The notes under the pieces: generated by a model
The model's input: the letters and a program-made list of their open reading frames with translations, nothing else
The model's database searches: none
Told to the model about the DNA's origin: nothing
Shown: positions 1-7,055 of the stretch, piece by piece
Position numbering within the stretch: the stretch's first letter is position 1
Layout: the number at the start of each line of letters is the position of its first letter
Made by a program: the position numbers and the translations under genes
Origin: Mucilaginibacter inviolabilis
Lineage (GTDB): Bacteria > Bacteroidota > Bacteroidia > Sphingobacteriales > Sphingobacteriaceae
NCBI RefSeq assembly: GCF_011089895.1
Contig: NZ_JAANAT010000004.1
Coordinates: 434,001-498,000, forward strand
Length of the DNA: 64,000 nucleotides
Direction of reading: 5' to 3'

Positions 1-396
1 ATCTTCCAATGGGAACATTTTAAGTGGCCCACCACTATTGAGTTGAATGGTGCCGTAAAAGCGGTAACTGCCATCCTGGTTCATTACGTGCCAGCTCATG
101 ATCCGGAAACGGTTATCGGGCGAGTTCAAAATGCTGATGTTTTTAACCGAATCAAAAGGAAAAAGGAACGAATTGTTGATTTTTAAGGCGCTCACCAATG
201 TTTTAATAAACTGATAGTTTGCGTTTTTACGTTCCAAGTCATTCTCATCATTCACTATTTTTTTTCCTAGCGAGGCAAGGCTATCCTGGTAAATATTTAA
301 TTGTTTTATGCGTGAGCTCTCGTCTGAGTGCTGACCAAAAGTCTGGCTGCAAATAAACAGGGAGATTACGAACAGAAACAAGCGCCTGGCTACCAT
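1..396 (-). CDS. Secreted protein of unknown function (3' end outside window)
   Basis: Reading the minus strand from an ATG at 396 gives 132 open codons running off the window edge, so the C-terminus is missing. The first ~20 residues form a Sec signal peptide: MVARR, then a hydrophobic run, then a C-S-Q-T-F-G-Q cleavage region. A Lys/Asp-rich, probably helical stretch follows, and then alternating polar and aromatic residues that look like beta strands (around RIMSWHVMNQDGSYRFYGTIQ). It is exported to the periplasm or cell surface. I do not recognise the family. It lies 97 nt downstream of the thiolase on the same strand with no obvious terminator between, so read-through from the thiolase is possible. 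Confidence 0.7.
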   Translation of the reverse strand, partial: MVARRLFLFVISLFICSQTFGQHSDESSRIKQLNIYQDSLASLGKKIVNDENDLERKNANYQFIKTLVSALKINNSFLFPFDSVKNISILNSPDNRFRIMSWHVMNQDGSYRFYGTIQLNSGGPLKMFPLED

Positions 397-492
397 ACCG
401 GGTATTTAAAAATTAACATGATGTTGCCGCTAAATTAATAATTTATCCTAATAGCCGTTGTAACTTGTAGTTCAGCAGCCAGTTTATTTAAT

Positions 493-1671
493 TTAACGTA
501 AATTTTCAATAACCATTGCGCTGGCACCGCCACCTCCATTACAAATTCCGGCGGCGCCGTATTTGCCTTTATTTTGCTGTAAAACAGAGAGTAAGGTAAC
601 TATGATGCGCGCTCCCGAAGCACCCAGCGGGTGACCTAATGAAACAGCGCCTCCGTTAACATTTACCTTAGCTGGATCGAGTTTTAAAAGTTGATTGTTA
701 GCAATCGATACTACGGAAAATGCTTCGTTGATTTCAAAAAAGTCGATCTGATCTGCTGATAAGCCCGCGCGGTGCAACGCCAGTGGGATGGCTTTGGATG
801 GGGCAGTAGTGAACCATTCAGGAGCCTGCTGTGCATCGGCATGGGCTACTATTTTGGCTAATGGTTTAATGCCCAGCTCGTCTGCTTTTTCTTTGCTCAT
901 GAGCACTAAAGCGGCCGCGCCATCATTTAAGGTAGATGCATTGGCGGCCGTTACGGTACCGTCCTTTTTAAATACAGGTTTTAGTGAAGGTATTTTCTCA
1001 AACTTTACGGCTTTGGGTTCTTCATCCTCGGCAAATAAAGTGGTATCGCCTTTTTTATCTTTAAGCTCAACGGGGGTTATTTCGTCTTTGAATTTGCCTT
1101 CGGTCTGGGCTTTTTGAGCACGGTTGTAAGACTCTATAGCAAAAGCATCCTGCTCTTCGCGACTAATATGACAGTCGGTAGCGCATAATTCGGCTGCTGA
1201 GCCCATGTGATAGTCATTATAAACATCCCAGAGACCATCTTTTATCAATCCGTCGGTGATTTGGCCGTTGCCCAGGCGATAGCCATTGCGGGCTTTATCC
1301 AGGTAATAGGGCACATTGCTCATACTTTCCATGCCGCCCGCAACTACAATATCATTTTGACCTATGGCGATGCTTTGCGCAGCCAGCATAATAGCTTTCA
1401 TGCCTGATGCGCATACTTTATTTACTGTGGTAGCAGGTAAATAGGGTAGACCGGCAAATATAGCTGCCTGGGTAGCAGGTGCCTGGCCTAAATTGGCCGA
1501 TAGCACATTGCCCATATAAACTTCCTGTATCTGGTCGGGTTTCAGTCCCGATTTTTCGATTGCTGATTTGATGGCTAAAGCACCCAGTTGTGTGGCGTTT
1601 AAGGTGGCTAAGCTGCCCCCAAAGCTGCCAATGGGCGTGCGTGTGGCAGCCACTATTACTACTTCTTTCAT
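493..1671 (-). CDS. Acetyl-CoA C-acyltransferase (thiolase)
   Basis: A 392-aa thiolase, full length for the family. It catalyses either thiolytic cleavage of 3-ketoacyl-CoA in beta-oxidation or condensation of two acetyl-CoA; sequence alone does not decide which. Visible signatures are the nucleophile Cys87 in V-C-A-S-G-M, His347 in G-H-P-L-G-A-S-G, and Cys377 in C-N-G-G-G-G-A-S near the C-terminus. The frame is open upstream to 1698, but the ATG at 1671 is preferred: it is preceded by a GAGGGACAC ribosome-binding stretch, and family members begin with M-K-E-V-V-I-V-A-A-x-R-T-P. An exact Bacteroidota -7 element (TAAATTTG) lies just upstream at 1696-1703. It is a cytoplasmic enzyme, apparently transcribed on its own. 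Confidence 0.95.
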   Translation of the reverse strand: MKEVVIVAATRTPIGSFGGSLATLNATQLGALAIKSAIEKSGLKPDQIQEVYMGNVLSANLGQAPATQAAIFAGLPYLPATTVNKVCASGMKAIMLAAQSIAIGQNDIVVAGGMESMSNVPYYLDKARNGYRLGNGQITDGLIKDGLWDVYNDYHMGSAAELCATDCHISREEQDAFAIESYNRAQKAQTEGKFKDEITPVELKDKKGDTTLFAEDEEPKAVKFEKIPSLKPVFKKDGTVTAANASTLNDGAAALVLMSKEKADELGIKPLAKIVAHADAQQAPEWFTTAPSKAIPLALHRAGLSADQIDFFEINEAFSVVSIANNQLLKLDPAKVNVNGGAVSLGHPLGASGARIIVTLLSVLQQNKGKYGAAGICNGGGGASAMVIENLR

Positions 1672-1695
1672 GTGTCCCTCATTAAATTGGTGTGG

Positions 1696-1703
1696 CAAAT
1701 TTA
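1696..1703 (-). promoter_or_regulatory. Candidate -7 element of the thiolase promoter
   Basis: The minus strand reads TAAATTTG, an exact match to the Bacteroidota -7 consensus TAnnTTTG, 25 nt upstream of the preferred thiolase ATG. The expected -33 position has only a weak match, so this rests on one half of the consensus. Confidence 0.35.
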
Positions 1704-1847
1704 GTTATTTTGATGAAAGGAAAAAGCTATGCATGCATAATAATTTACAATCGGTCAGGATAACGATTTTTAGTTTTATTTTTTTCTCCATACCATTTGA
1801 CAGGTGGGCAGCAGGTGCGCCTTTGCCGGGCTGTGTATACCCCAAAA

Positions 1848-2182
1848 AACTTTTTAAACCTTAAATTTTAACAAATTTCTACTCAAAATGGGGCGAAAAT
1901 CGATCAAAAATGGCTTGGAAAAACCTCATTTTAACACTTTTTAACAAATTTTAACACGGTTTTGAGTGCTTTTTTAAACTTTAAAAAGTATTAAATAATT
2001 TGTAATCAAATATTTGAATGTTTAATAGTCGATTTTTGGCCTTGTTTTATCTCTAATAAAACAGCCCGGATTTCTCAAGAAAAGAAACCCGGGCTATGGT
2101 GATTATAAAAATACGAAATATTAGTGAGACTTTTGGAGTAAAGATTTAGGGAACAAAGAGCAAGGATTTTCTTGTCTTGCTA
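1848..2182 (+). repeat. Dispersed ~330-bp non-coding repeat, copy A
   Basis: This AT-rich stretch matches the reverse complement of 54586-54911 along nearly its whole length. Shared blocks include aacctcattttaacac, actttaaaaagtattaaa, cgatttttgg and ttttggagtaaagatt. A stem AGCCCGG (2063-2069) / CCGGGCT (2089-2095) is kept in both copies although the loop differs. It fills most of the gene-free gap between the thiolase and the next minus-strand gene. No coding frame is shared by the two copies. It may be a mobile non-autonomous element or a structured RNA. Confidence 0.75.
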
Positions 2183-2200
2183 TTAAGTTAAATTATCACC

Positions 2201-2692
2201 TCATTTTGAATTTTGAATTCTTGATTTTTCGAAAAGCTTTACCCATCCTTTTTTGCCTATCGAGAGTGTAGTGAGTATATAACGTTTATTGTCCGGATCG
2301 GGATGGATTTCGAAAAAAAGACTATTTTCACCCAGCAGATTATTCCGAAGCGGAACTATGGTAGTTTTACCTAAGGTTACTTCATTGTCTTTAAAACTGT
2401 CATACAAGCCTAGTACGTATTTGTAAAAATCCGATTCTTCCTGAACGGATGGGAATTCGAGCCTTTTAACAAAATTAGTAGTTGTATGATACTCCAGAAA
2501 TTCTGAATTATCTTCCTCTATATGAAACAGACCAAATGTTACTGTTAATGCTACGCGCTTAGCGCCAATAAGTACAGGCGTTTTTTTTGCCTCGTCGGCC
2601 TTTACCTGATCTTGCGTTTTGCCGACCTTAAATTGAGAAAATCCTTGTAATGAAAAAAACGTAAGAACCAGTGCTAAAGATAAGTTTTTCAT
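2201..2692 (-). CDS. Small secreted protein of unknown function
   Basis: A 163-aa protein starting M-K-N-L-S-L-A-L-V-L-T-F-F-S-L with a clear Sec signal peptide cut near S-Q-F (about residue 20). The mature part is ~143 residues, charged, and predicted mixed alpha/beta. Features include a Lys-rich segment at residues 24-40 and a beta-like stretch F-F-E-I-H-P-D-P-D-N-K-R near residue 125. There is no lipobox and no membrane segment after the signal. I do not recognise the family. It lies on the same strand as the SPFH/RHH operon, separated from it by a 235-nt gap with a strong hairpin, so it is probably transcribed separately. Confidence 0.75.
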   Translation of the reverse strand: MKNLSLALVLTFFSLQGFSQFKVGKTQDQVKADEAKKTPVLIGAKRVALTVTFGLFHIEEDNSEFLEYHTTTNFVKRLEFPSVQEESDFYKYVLGLYDSFKDNEVTLGKTTIVPLRNNLLGENSLFFEIHPDPDNKRYILTTLSIGKKGWVKLFEKSRIQNSK

Positions 2693-2757
2693 GTCATGAA
2701 GTTTTAGATAAATTACCTAAAGCTAGATATAGTTTTTCAATTAAAAGATACCGATTG

Positions 2758-2792
2758 TTAGGTATATATCGGGCTTCCTGATATATACCTAA
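2758..2792. repeat. Perfect 13-bp inverted repeat (hairpin or operator)
   Basis: TTAGGTATATATC at 2758-2770 and GATATATACCTAA at 2780-2792 are exact reverse complements, separated by 9 nt. It lies between the ribbon-helix-helix gene and the start of the small secreted protein. No T-run follows on the minus strand, so it is not a classical terminator. An operator or processed hairpin is possible. Confidence 0.6.
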
Positions 2793-2927
2793 TATCAATT
2801 TTTAACTGAATTTATGCCGCTGGTTTTAAATGATGTAATCTACAATATACTCAATCTTGCAGATGGCTTATCAACTAGGACACAGGCAACGGGGGAACTA
2901 AAGTCCTTACTCTTGCTCCCCAAACCC

Positions 2928-3101
2928 TTACTCCAAAGAGCCCTTTTTCTTCTTTGTGTTTTTTTTGCGCGCAAGCAACGCCTGTTGCATCAGGTATTCG
3001 ATCTGACCATTAGTGCTCCGGAATTCCTCGGCGGCCCAGGTCTCTAGCTCCTTCAGCATATCCGGGTTAACACGCAATATAAATGCTTTCTTTTCGGCCA
3101 T
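2928..3101 (-). CDS. Arc/MetJ-type ribbon-helix-helix regulator (57 aa)
   Basis: A 57-aa ORF below the usual length cut-offs. It starts at an ATG preceded by an excellent Shine-Dalgarno sequence (AGGAGGGTAAT). The N-terminal K-K-A-F-I-L-R-V strand followed by N-P-D-M-L-K-E-L-E-T-W-A and R-S-T-N-G-Q-I-E-Y-L-M is the ribbon-helix-helix pattern of Arc-family DNA-binding proteins. The C-terminus is Lys-rich (K-K-N-T-K-K-K-K-G). It follows the SPFH gene and is probably translationally coupled to it through a 15-codon mini-ORF. The family binds short palindromes as dimers, so autoregulation at the TTGATATC palindrome upstream of the SPFH gene is a reasonable inference. The stop codon lies inside a GGAGTAAGG repeat motif that recurs elsewhere in the window. 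Confidence 0.85.
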   Translation of the reverse strand: MAEKKAFILRVNPDMLKELETWAAEEFRSTNGQIEYLMQQALLARKKNTKKKKGSLE

Positions 3102-3102
3102 A

Positions 3103-3150
3103 TTACCCTCCTGTTCTTCTCAACGTGGCGAAATTTGTTAGCTCATCCAT
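3103..3150 (-). CDS. 15-codon mini-ORF between SPFH and RHH genes
   Basis: An ATG only 2 nt after the SPFH stop opens a 15-residue frame (M-D-E-L-T-N-F-A-T-L-R-R-T-G-G) whose stop lies 1 nt before the RHH start codon. Its last codons contain the Shine-Dalgarno of the RHH gene. The geometry suggests it couples translation of the two genes. The peptide itself may have no function. Confidence 0.35.
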   Translation of the reverse strand: MDELTNFATLRRTGG

Positions 3151-3152
3151 TA

Positions 3153-4007
3153 TTAATGATATAAAGTTCCGGTATTTACTACAGGGTTAACGGCTTTGTC
3201 GCCGCATAATACCACCAGCAGGTTGCTTACCATGGCGGCTTTACGTTCTTCGTCCAGTTCCACAATATTTTTTTCGGATAGTTTGTTCAATGCCATCTCT
3301 ACCATACCTACAGCGCCCTCCACAATCAGCTTACGGGCGGCTATAATGGCCGATGCCTGCTGAACCTGCAGCATAGAGTGTGCTATCTCTGGTGCGTAAG
3401 CGAGGTGCGATATGCGGGCTTCCAGTACTTCAATACCGGCACGGGCAAGGCGTTCGTTTAATTCCTGCTCCAGCATCTGGCTTACTTGTTCGGCGCCGCC
3501 ACGCAGGGTAATGGTTGCGTTTTCATCTTCCAGGTTATCATAAGGGAAGGAGTTAGCCAGGTGACGTACCGCTGCCTCGCTCTGGATATTTACATATTGG
3601 ATATAATTTTCTACCGCAAACACAGCAGCGGCAGTATCCTTGATCTGCCATACAATCACGGCGGCAATTTCAATGGGGTTACCTATACTATCATTTACCT
3701 TGAGCTGCTGCCCGTTAAGGTTAAAAGCCCTTAATGATACTTTCTTTTTTGCAGTGAAAGGATTCACCCAAAAATAGCCGTCTTTTTTTACGGTACCAAT
3801 GTACTGACCAAAAAGCGTGAGTACTTTTGATTCATTGGGGTTTACAATGATTAAACCAGGTAGTATAAACACTGTACCAACAAATAACAGAATACCCGAG
3901 AGTGCAGGGATTGACACCAGGTAAAAAGCAGCAACAATTATGAATACCACGAATAGCACCAGTGCAAAGAAGCCTGATGGCGGGTTGATAATTTTTTCAG
4001 ATTTCAT
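3153..4007 (-). CDS. SPFH/Band 7-domain membrane protein
   Basis: A 284-aa protein with two N-terminal membrane helices (about residues 13-33 and 36-55), followed by an SPFH/PHB domain (about 56-230) containing N-P-N-E-S-K-V-L-T-L-F-G-Q-Y and R-A-G-I-E-V-L-E-A-R-I-S-H-L-A-Y-A-P. The end is helical, A/I/V-rich, and includes I-I-A-A-R-K-L-I-V-E-G-A-V-G-M-V. SPFH proteins oligomerise at membranes and scaffold other proteins or proteases. This short form with two N-terminal helices is typical of a slipin-like Bacteroidota family. It is the first gene of an operon with the RHH regulator. The start at 4007 is the first ATG of the frame and places the membrane helix at the N-terminus. Confidence 0.9.
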   Translation of the reverse strand: MKSEKIINPPSGFFALVLFVVFIIVAAFYLVSIPALSGILLFVGTVFILPGLIIVNPNESKVLTLFGQYIGTVKKDGYFWVNPFTAKKKVSLRAFNLNGQQLKVNDSIGNPIEIAAVIVWQIKDTAAAVFAVENYIQYVNIQSEAAVRHLANSFPYDNLEDENATITLRGGAEQVSQMLEQELNERLARAGIEVLEARISHLAYAPEIAHSMLQVQQASAIIAARKLIVEGAVGMVEMALNKLSEKNIVELDEERKAAMVSNLLVVLCGDKAVNPVVNTGTLYH

Positions 4008-4024
4008 GATAATATGATTTTAAA

Positions 4025-4045
4025 TTGATATCATAAAGATATCAA
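4025..4045. promoter_or_regulatory. Palindromic operator candidate upstream of the SPFH-RHH operon
   Basis: TTGATATC (4025-4032) and GATATCAA (4038-4045) form a perfect inverted repeat with a 5-nt spacer. A further ATTGATA half-site lies at 4052-4058. It is 18 nt upstream of the SPFH ATG. Two exact minus-strand -7 elements (TAATTTTG at 4043-4050 and TAAATTTG at 4063-4070) overlap or adjoin it. It is a plausible binding site for the RHH protein encoded in the same operon; this is inferred. Confidence 0.5.
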
Positions 4046-4068
4046 AATTAAATTGATAAAAGCAAATT

Positions 4069-4163
4069 TAGTATCAAGTAGTTAGTATCAAGTATCAAGA
4101 TTTTGCAATGCCGGATGCCGTGTTTGAGTTGTCGTGATACTTGATACTAGCTACTTGATACTA
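4069..4163. repeat. Long inverted repeat with 29-bp arms
   Basis: The arms at 4069-4097 and 4135-4163 are complementary at 28 of 29 positions, with a 37-nt loop. Each arm itself contains tandem copies of AGTATCAAGTA. It sits between the divergent SPFH and 7TM-HD genes. The structure resembles REP-like extragenic palindromes. Confidence 0.75.
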
Positions 4164-4208
4164 TAGATAACAGAAACTTATATTATTTTTGAGCGGTTAT
4201 TTAATTAA

Positions 4209-6278
4209 ATGGCAAAACTATCCACTTCGCGCCAAAAGGCTTTATTGCGTAAATACTCGCGCAACGTTAAGTTTTTAATGATGCTGCTGAGCATAAGCAT
4301 CATTGTGTTTTTTTTACCCAAGCAGGCTAAATTTGGCTATGAATATGAAAAAGGACGCATCTGGAACCAGAAGGATCTGATATCACCCTATAACTTCGCC
4401 ATCCTGAAAACCCAGCAGGAGATTAAAAACGACCAGAAAACAGCCAAGGAAAGTATAACCCCCATTTATCAGCTGGATGCCGCGATCGAAAATCAACAGC
4501 TGGAAGGTTTTAAAAGTGATATCGAGATTAAATGGCATAATGCCGGTATTAACGACAGGCTAAAGCCCAAATTTATTTCAACCGGTACCGATCTGCTGCA
4601 GGAAATATATGAAACCGGTATTTTAAAGCTGAACCCCCAATACCAGGTAAATTCCGAAAATTATCCCATCACCGTTTTAAATAAAAACGTAGCCACTCCC
4701 AAAAATACCAACGAACTGTTTACCAAAGAAAAGGCCCTGGCTTATTGCGACAAGATCCTGAGCAAACATACCGATCTGGATAAGGCATTTTTACTGGATA
4801 TGCTGCAAAACAGGCTGCAAACCAATTTAAGCTATGATAATAACCTTACCTCGCGGCTCATTAATGAGGCTATTGATGGTTTATCCATCACCCGTGGTAT
4901 GGTGCAGAAAGGGGAGGTAATTGTTTACAAAGGTTCGGTTATTAATGATGATGTTTATCAAAAGCTGGAATCATATAAACAGGCTTTTGAAGATAATGCC
5001 CGCACCAATGGTAACCGCAAACTGGTACTGTTAGGGCAGTTTTTCCTGGTAGGTATAGCGATATCGCTGCTGATGATATTCCTGCACCTTTTCCGTAAGG
5101 ATATTTATGCCGATAACCGCCTGGTAAGTTTAATATTACTGGTGATGACGGCCATGCTGGCCACTTTATCATTGGCTATTAAGCTGCAGTTTCCCACCAA
5201 CCTGTATTATATACCGTACTGTATAGTACCTATCATTATCCGTATTTTGTTTGATACGCGTTTGGCGCTTAACATCCATTTGCTGGTAGTGCTCATTGCG
5301 GGCTTTTTTGTGCCCAACAGTTTTGAGTTTGCCTATTATGAGATTACGGCCGGTATGGTATCCATCTACAGTATCAAAAACCTTATCCGGCGCGAGCAGT
5401 TCCTGATCTCGGCGGTCATCATTATCTTTACCTATTTTGTTGCCTTTTTGGGTATCACCTTTATCCGTGAAGGTACTTTCCTGGATATCGACTGGATGGA
5501 TTTTCTGCCTTTTGTGGTGAGCGTACTGCTTACCCTGCTGGCTTATCCGCTCATTTATATTTTTGAAAAGATATTTGCCATCACCTCCGATATCACCCTT
5601 ATTGAGCTTACCAATACCAACGCACCTTTGCTGCGTGAGCTGGCCTTTAATGCGCCGGGAACCTTTCAGCATTCATTGCAGGTAGCCAACCTGGCCGAGA
5701 ACGCTATATACACCATTGGCGGCAACGCTTTGCTGGTAAGGGCAGGGGCATTGTACCATGATATTGGTAAAATGGAAAACCCGCTGTTTTTTATCGAAAA
5801 CCAGAGCTCGGGTTTTAATCCGCATGATAAGCTACCGTATGAAGAGAGCGCCCAGATCATCATCAGACACGTAAGCAAGGGTATTGAAATGGCGCGCAAG
5901 GCCAACCTGCCCGAGGTGATCATTGATTTTATACGAACCCACCATGGCAATACCCGGGTGGATTATTTTTACCAGTCGTCATTAAAAAACTTTCCCGAAA
6001 AATTCATCAACGAGAACATTTTCAGATACCCGGGACCCATTCCTTTCACCAAAGAAGCGGGTGTTTTGATGCTGGCCGACTCGGTTGAGGCTGCTTCACG
6101 TTCGCTGAAAGAGCCCGATGAAGAGTCGATCAGTATTTTGGTTGACCGGATAGTGAAGTATAAGTTGGATCAGAACCAGTTGAAAGACAGTAATATAACT
6201 TTAAAAGATATCGAAACCATCAAAACTATTTTTAAGCGGATGCTCATGAGTATTTATCATGTGCGGATAGATTATTAA
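4209..6278 (+). CDS. 7TM-HD family phosphohydrolase (PgpH-type)
   Basis: A 689-aa membrane enzyme with the full 7TMR-HD layout: one N-terminal helix (about residues 20-38), a large extracytoplasmic domain (about 40-265), a bundle of seven helices (about 270-450), and a cytoplasmic HD domain. The HD metal ligands are visible as His488 (F-Q-H-S-L-Q-V-A), His517-Asp518 (Y-H-D-I-G-K) and His578-His579 (R-T-H-H-G). In Listeria and related bacteria PgpH proteins hydrolyse the signalling nucleotide c-di-AMP; that activity is inferred here. The ATG follows a short leader. A TATTTTTG -7-like element lies at 4184-4191, though without a well-spaced -33. It is followed by tRNA-Ser, which has its own promoter. 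Confidence 0.93.
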   Translation: MAKLSTSRQKALLRKYSRNVKFLMMLLSISIIVFFLPKQAKFGYEYEKGRIWNQKDLISPYNFAILKTQQEIKNDQKTAKESITPIYQLDAAIENQQLEGFKSDIEIKWHNAGINDRLKPKFISTGTDLLQEIYETGILKLNPQYQVNSENYPITVLNKNVATPKNTNELFTKEKALAYCDKILSKHTDLDKAFLLDMLQNRLQTNLSYDNNLTSRLINEAIDGLSITRGMVQKGEVIVYKGSVINDDVYQKLESYKQAFEDNARTNGNRKLVLLGQFFLVGIAISLLMIFLHLFRKDIYADNRLVSLILLVMTAMLATLSLAIKLQFPTNLYYIPYCIVPIIIRILFDTRLALNIHLLVVLIAGFFVPNSFEFAYYEITAGMVSIYSIKNLIRREQFLISAVIIIFTYFVAFLGITFIREGTFLDIDWMDFLPFVVSVLLTLLAYPLIYIFEKIFAITSDITLIELTNTNAPLLRELAFNAPGTFQHSLQVANLAENAIYTIGGNALLVRAGALYHDIGKMENPLFFIENQSSGFNPHDKLPYEESAQIIIRHVSKGIEMARKANLPEVIIDFIRTHHGNTRVDYFYQSSLKNFPEKFINENIFRYPGPIPFTKEAGVLMLADSVEAASRSLKEPDEESISILVDRIVKYKLDQNQLKDSNITLKDIETIKTIFKRMLMSIYHVRIDY

Positions 6279-6293
6279 AAATATAACTTTTTT

Positions 6294-6323
6294 TTTGACG
6301 GGAAACTTGAATTACTATATTTG
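6294..6323 (+). promoter_or_regulatory. Promoter of tRNA-Ser
   Basis: TTTG at 6294-6297, an 18-nt spacer, then TATATTTG at 6316-6323, matching the Bacteroidota housekeeping consensus (TTTG / TAnnTTTG). The predicted start of transcription is near 6330, about 30 nt before the tRNA. Confidence 0.65.
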
Positions 6324-6360
6324 CAATCCCGAAAAACGGGGAACATATTGAAAAGAACAC

Positions 6361-6447
6361 GGTGAGGTGCCTGAGAGGCCGAAAGGATCAGTTTGCTAAA
6401 CTGACGTACGGGAAACTGTACCGAGGGTTCGAATCCCTCCCTCACCG
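6361..6447 (+). tRNA. tRNA-Ser (anticodon GCU)
   Basis: An 87-nt class II tRNA. The acceptor stem GGTGAGG pairs with CCTCACC at the end, with discriminator G at 6447. The anticodon arm is cagtt-t-GCT-aa-actg, giving GCU, which reads AGC/AGU serine codons. A long variable arm (gtacggg...tgtacc) and the T arm GAGGGTTCGAATCCCTC are clear. CCA is not encoded. A terminator hairpin follows at 6462. Confidence 0.97.
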
Positions 6448-6461
6448 CTGAATGTGAAAAG

Positions 6462-6487
6462 AGCCTGGCAATCGCCGGGCTTTTTTC
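6462..6487 (+). terminator. Rho-independent terminator after tRNA-Ser
   Basis: An 8-bp stem AGCCTGGC / GCCGGGCT with a 4-nt loop, followed by a run of T residues, 15 nt after the tRNA. Confidence 0.8.
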
Positions 6488-6527
6488 GTTTGGGGTTGGT
6501 TGGTGATAACAGCGGGTATGGGCTAAT

Positions 6528-6537
6528 CCCTCACCGC
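6528..6537 (+). repeat. Partial duplicate of the tRNA-Ser 3' end (possible attachment remnant)
   Basis: CCCTCACCGC repeats tRNA-Ser positions 6439-6448; with its flank (AATCCCTCACCGC) it resembles the T-arm/acceptor end with five bases missing. It lies 90 nt downstream of the tRNA end and 71 nt before the kinase/Thg1-like cassette. Short tRNA-tail copies are typical scars of tRNA-targeted integration, but 10 nt is weak evidence. Confidence 0.35.
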
Positions 6538-6608
6538 AGGAAAAATAAAAAGAAGAATTATCACTAGTTCTTCTTTTTTTGTGTCCGTAAAGTTGCACCT
6601 TTGAAAAA

Positions 6609-7055
6609 ATGGAAGCAGTGATCTTTTGCGGAATTCAGGCAACAGGAAAAACCACTTTTTTTAAAGAGCGTTTTTTTAAAACGCATATTCGTATTTCGTT
6701 AGACCAATTAAACACGAGAAATAAAGAACTCAGGTTTATTGAAACCTGTATTAACACTTTTCACCCTTTTGTAATAGACAATACTAATCCGTCTAAAGAA
6801 GAAAGGGCAAAATATATAGCCATTGCAAAAACAAATAAGTTTAAAGTGATAGGGTATTATTTTCAATCCAAACTTGCTGATGCATTGGAGCGTAATAGCA
6901 GACGTTCAGGGGCAGAGAATATACCGGAGATAGGTATAAGAGGAACTTTTAAAAAACTAAGCCTGCCATTAAGAGAAGAAGGTTTCGATGAACTTTATTA
7001 TGTAATTGCAGAGAACAATACATTCACTATAAAAGAATGGTCTGATGAAATTTGA
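6609..7055 (+). CDS. P-loop polynucleotide 5'-kinase-like protein
   Basis: A 148-aa single-domain P-loop kinase. Walker A is G8-I-Q-A-T-G-K14-T. An S-L-D32 site with Arg37 matches the acceptor-activating Asp and nearby Arg of T4 Pnkp. D-N-T-N-P-S-K-E-E-R matches the DTNL-x-R motif, and E-R-N-S-R-R followed by I-R-G-T-F-K-K corresponds closely to the T4 Pnkp lid (K-R-N-S-K-R ... L-R-S-M-Y-K). T4 Pnkp phosphorylates 5'-OH ends of nucleic acid, so a 5'-OH RNA kinase role is likely. It overlaps the Thg1-like gene by 11 nt, which implies co-translation and joint function. Both genes are visibly richer in A+T than their neighbours. Other small AAA/zeta-like kinases are an alternative, but the lid motif favours Pnkp. 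Confidence 0.82.
   Translation: MEAVIFCGIQATGKTTFFKERFFKTHIRISLDQLNTRNKELRFIETCINTFHPFVIDNTNPSKEERAKYIAIAKTNKFKVIGYYFQSKLADALERNSRRSGAENIPEIGIRGTFKKLSLPLREEGFDELYYVIAENNTFTIKEWSDEI

Noticed and set aside
2814..3047. 77-codon plus-strand frame
   Set aside because: It is antisense to the ribbon-helix-helix gene, which has a strong Shine-Dalgarno and a clear family pattern.
6275..6598. 107-codon minus-strand frame
   Set aside because: It runs antisense through tRNA-Ser and its terminator, so it is not a protein gene.
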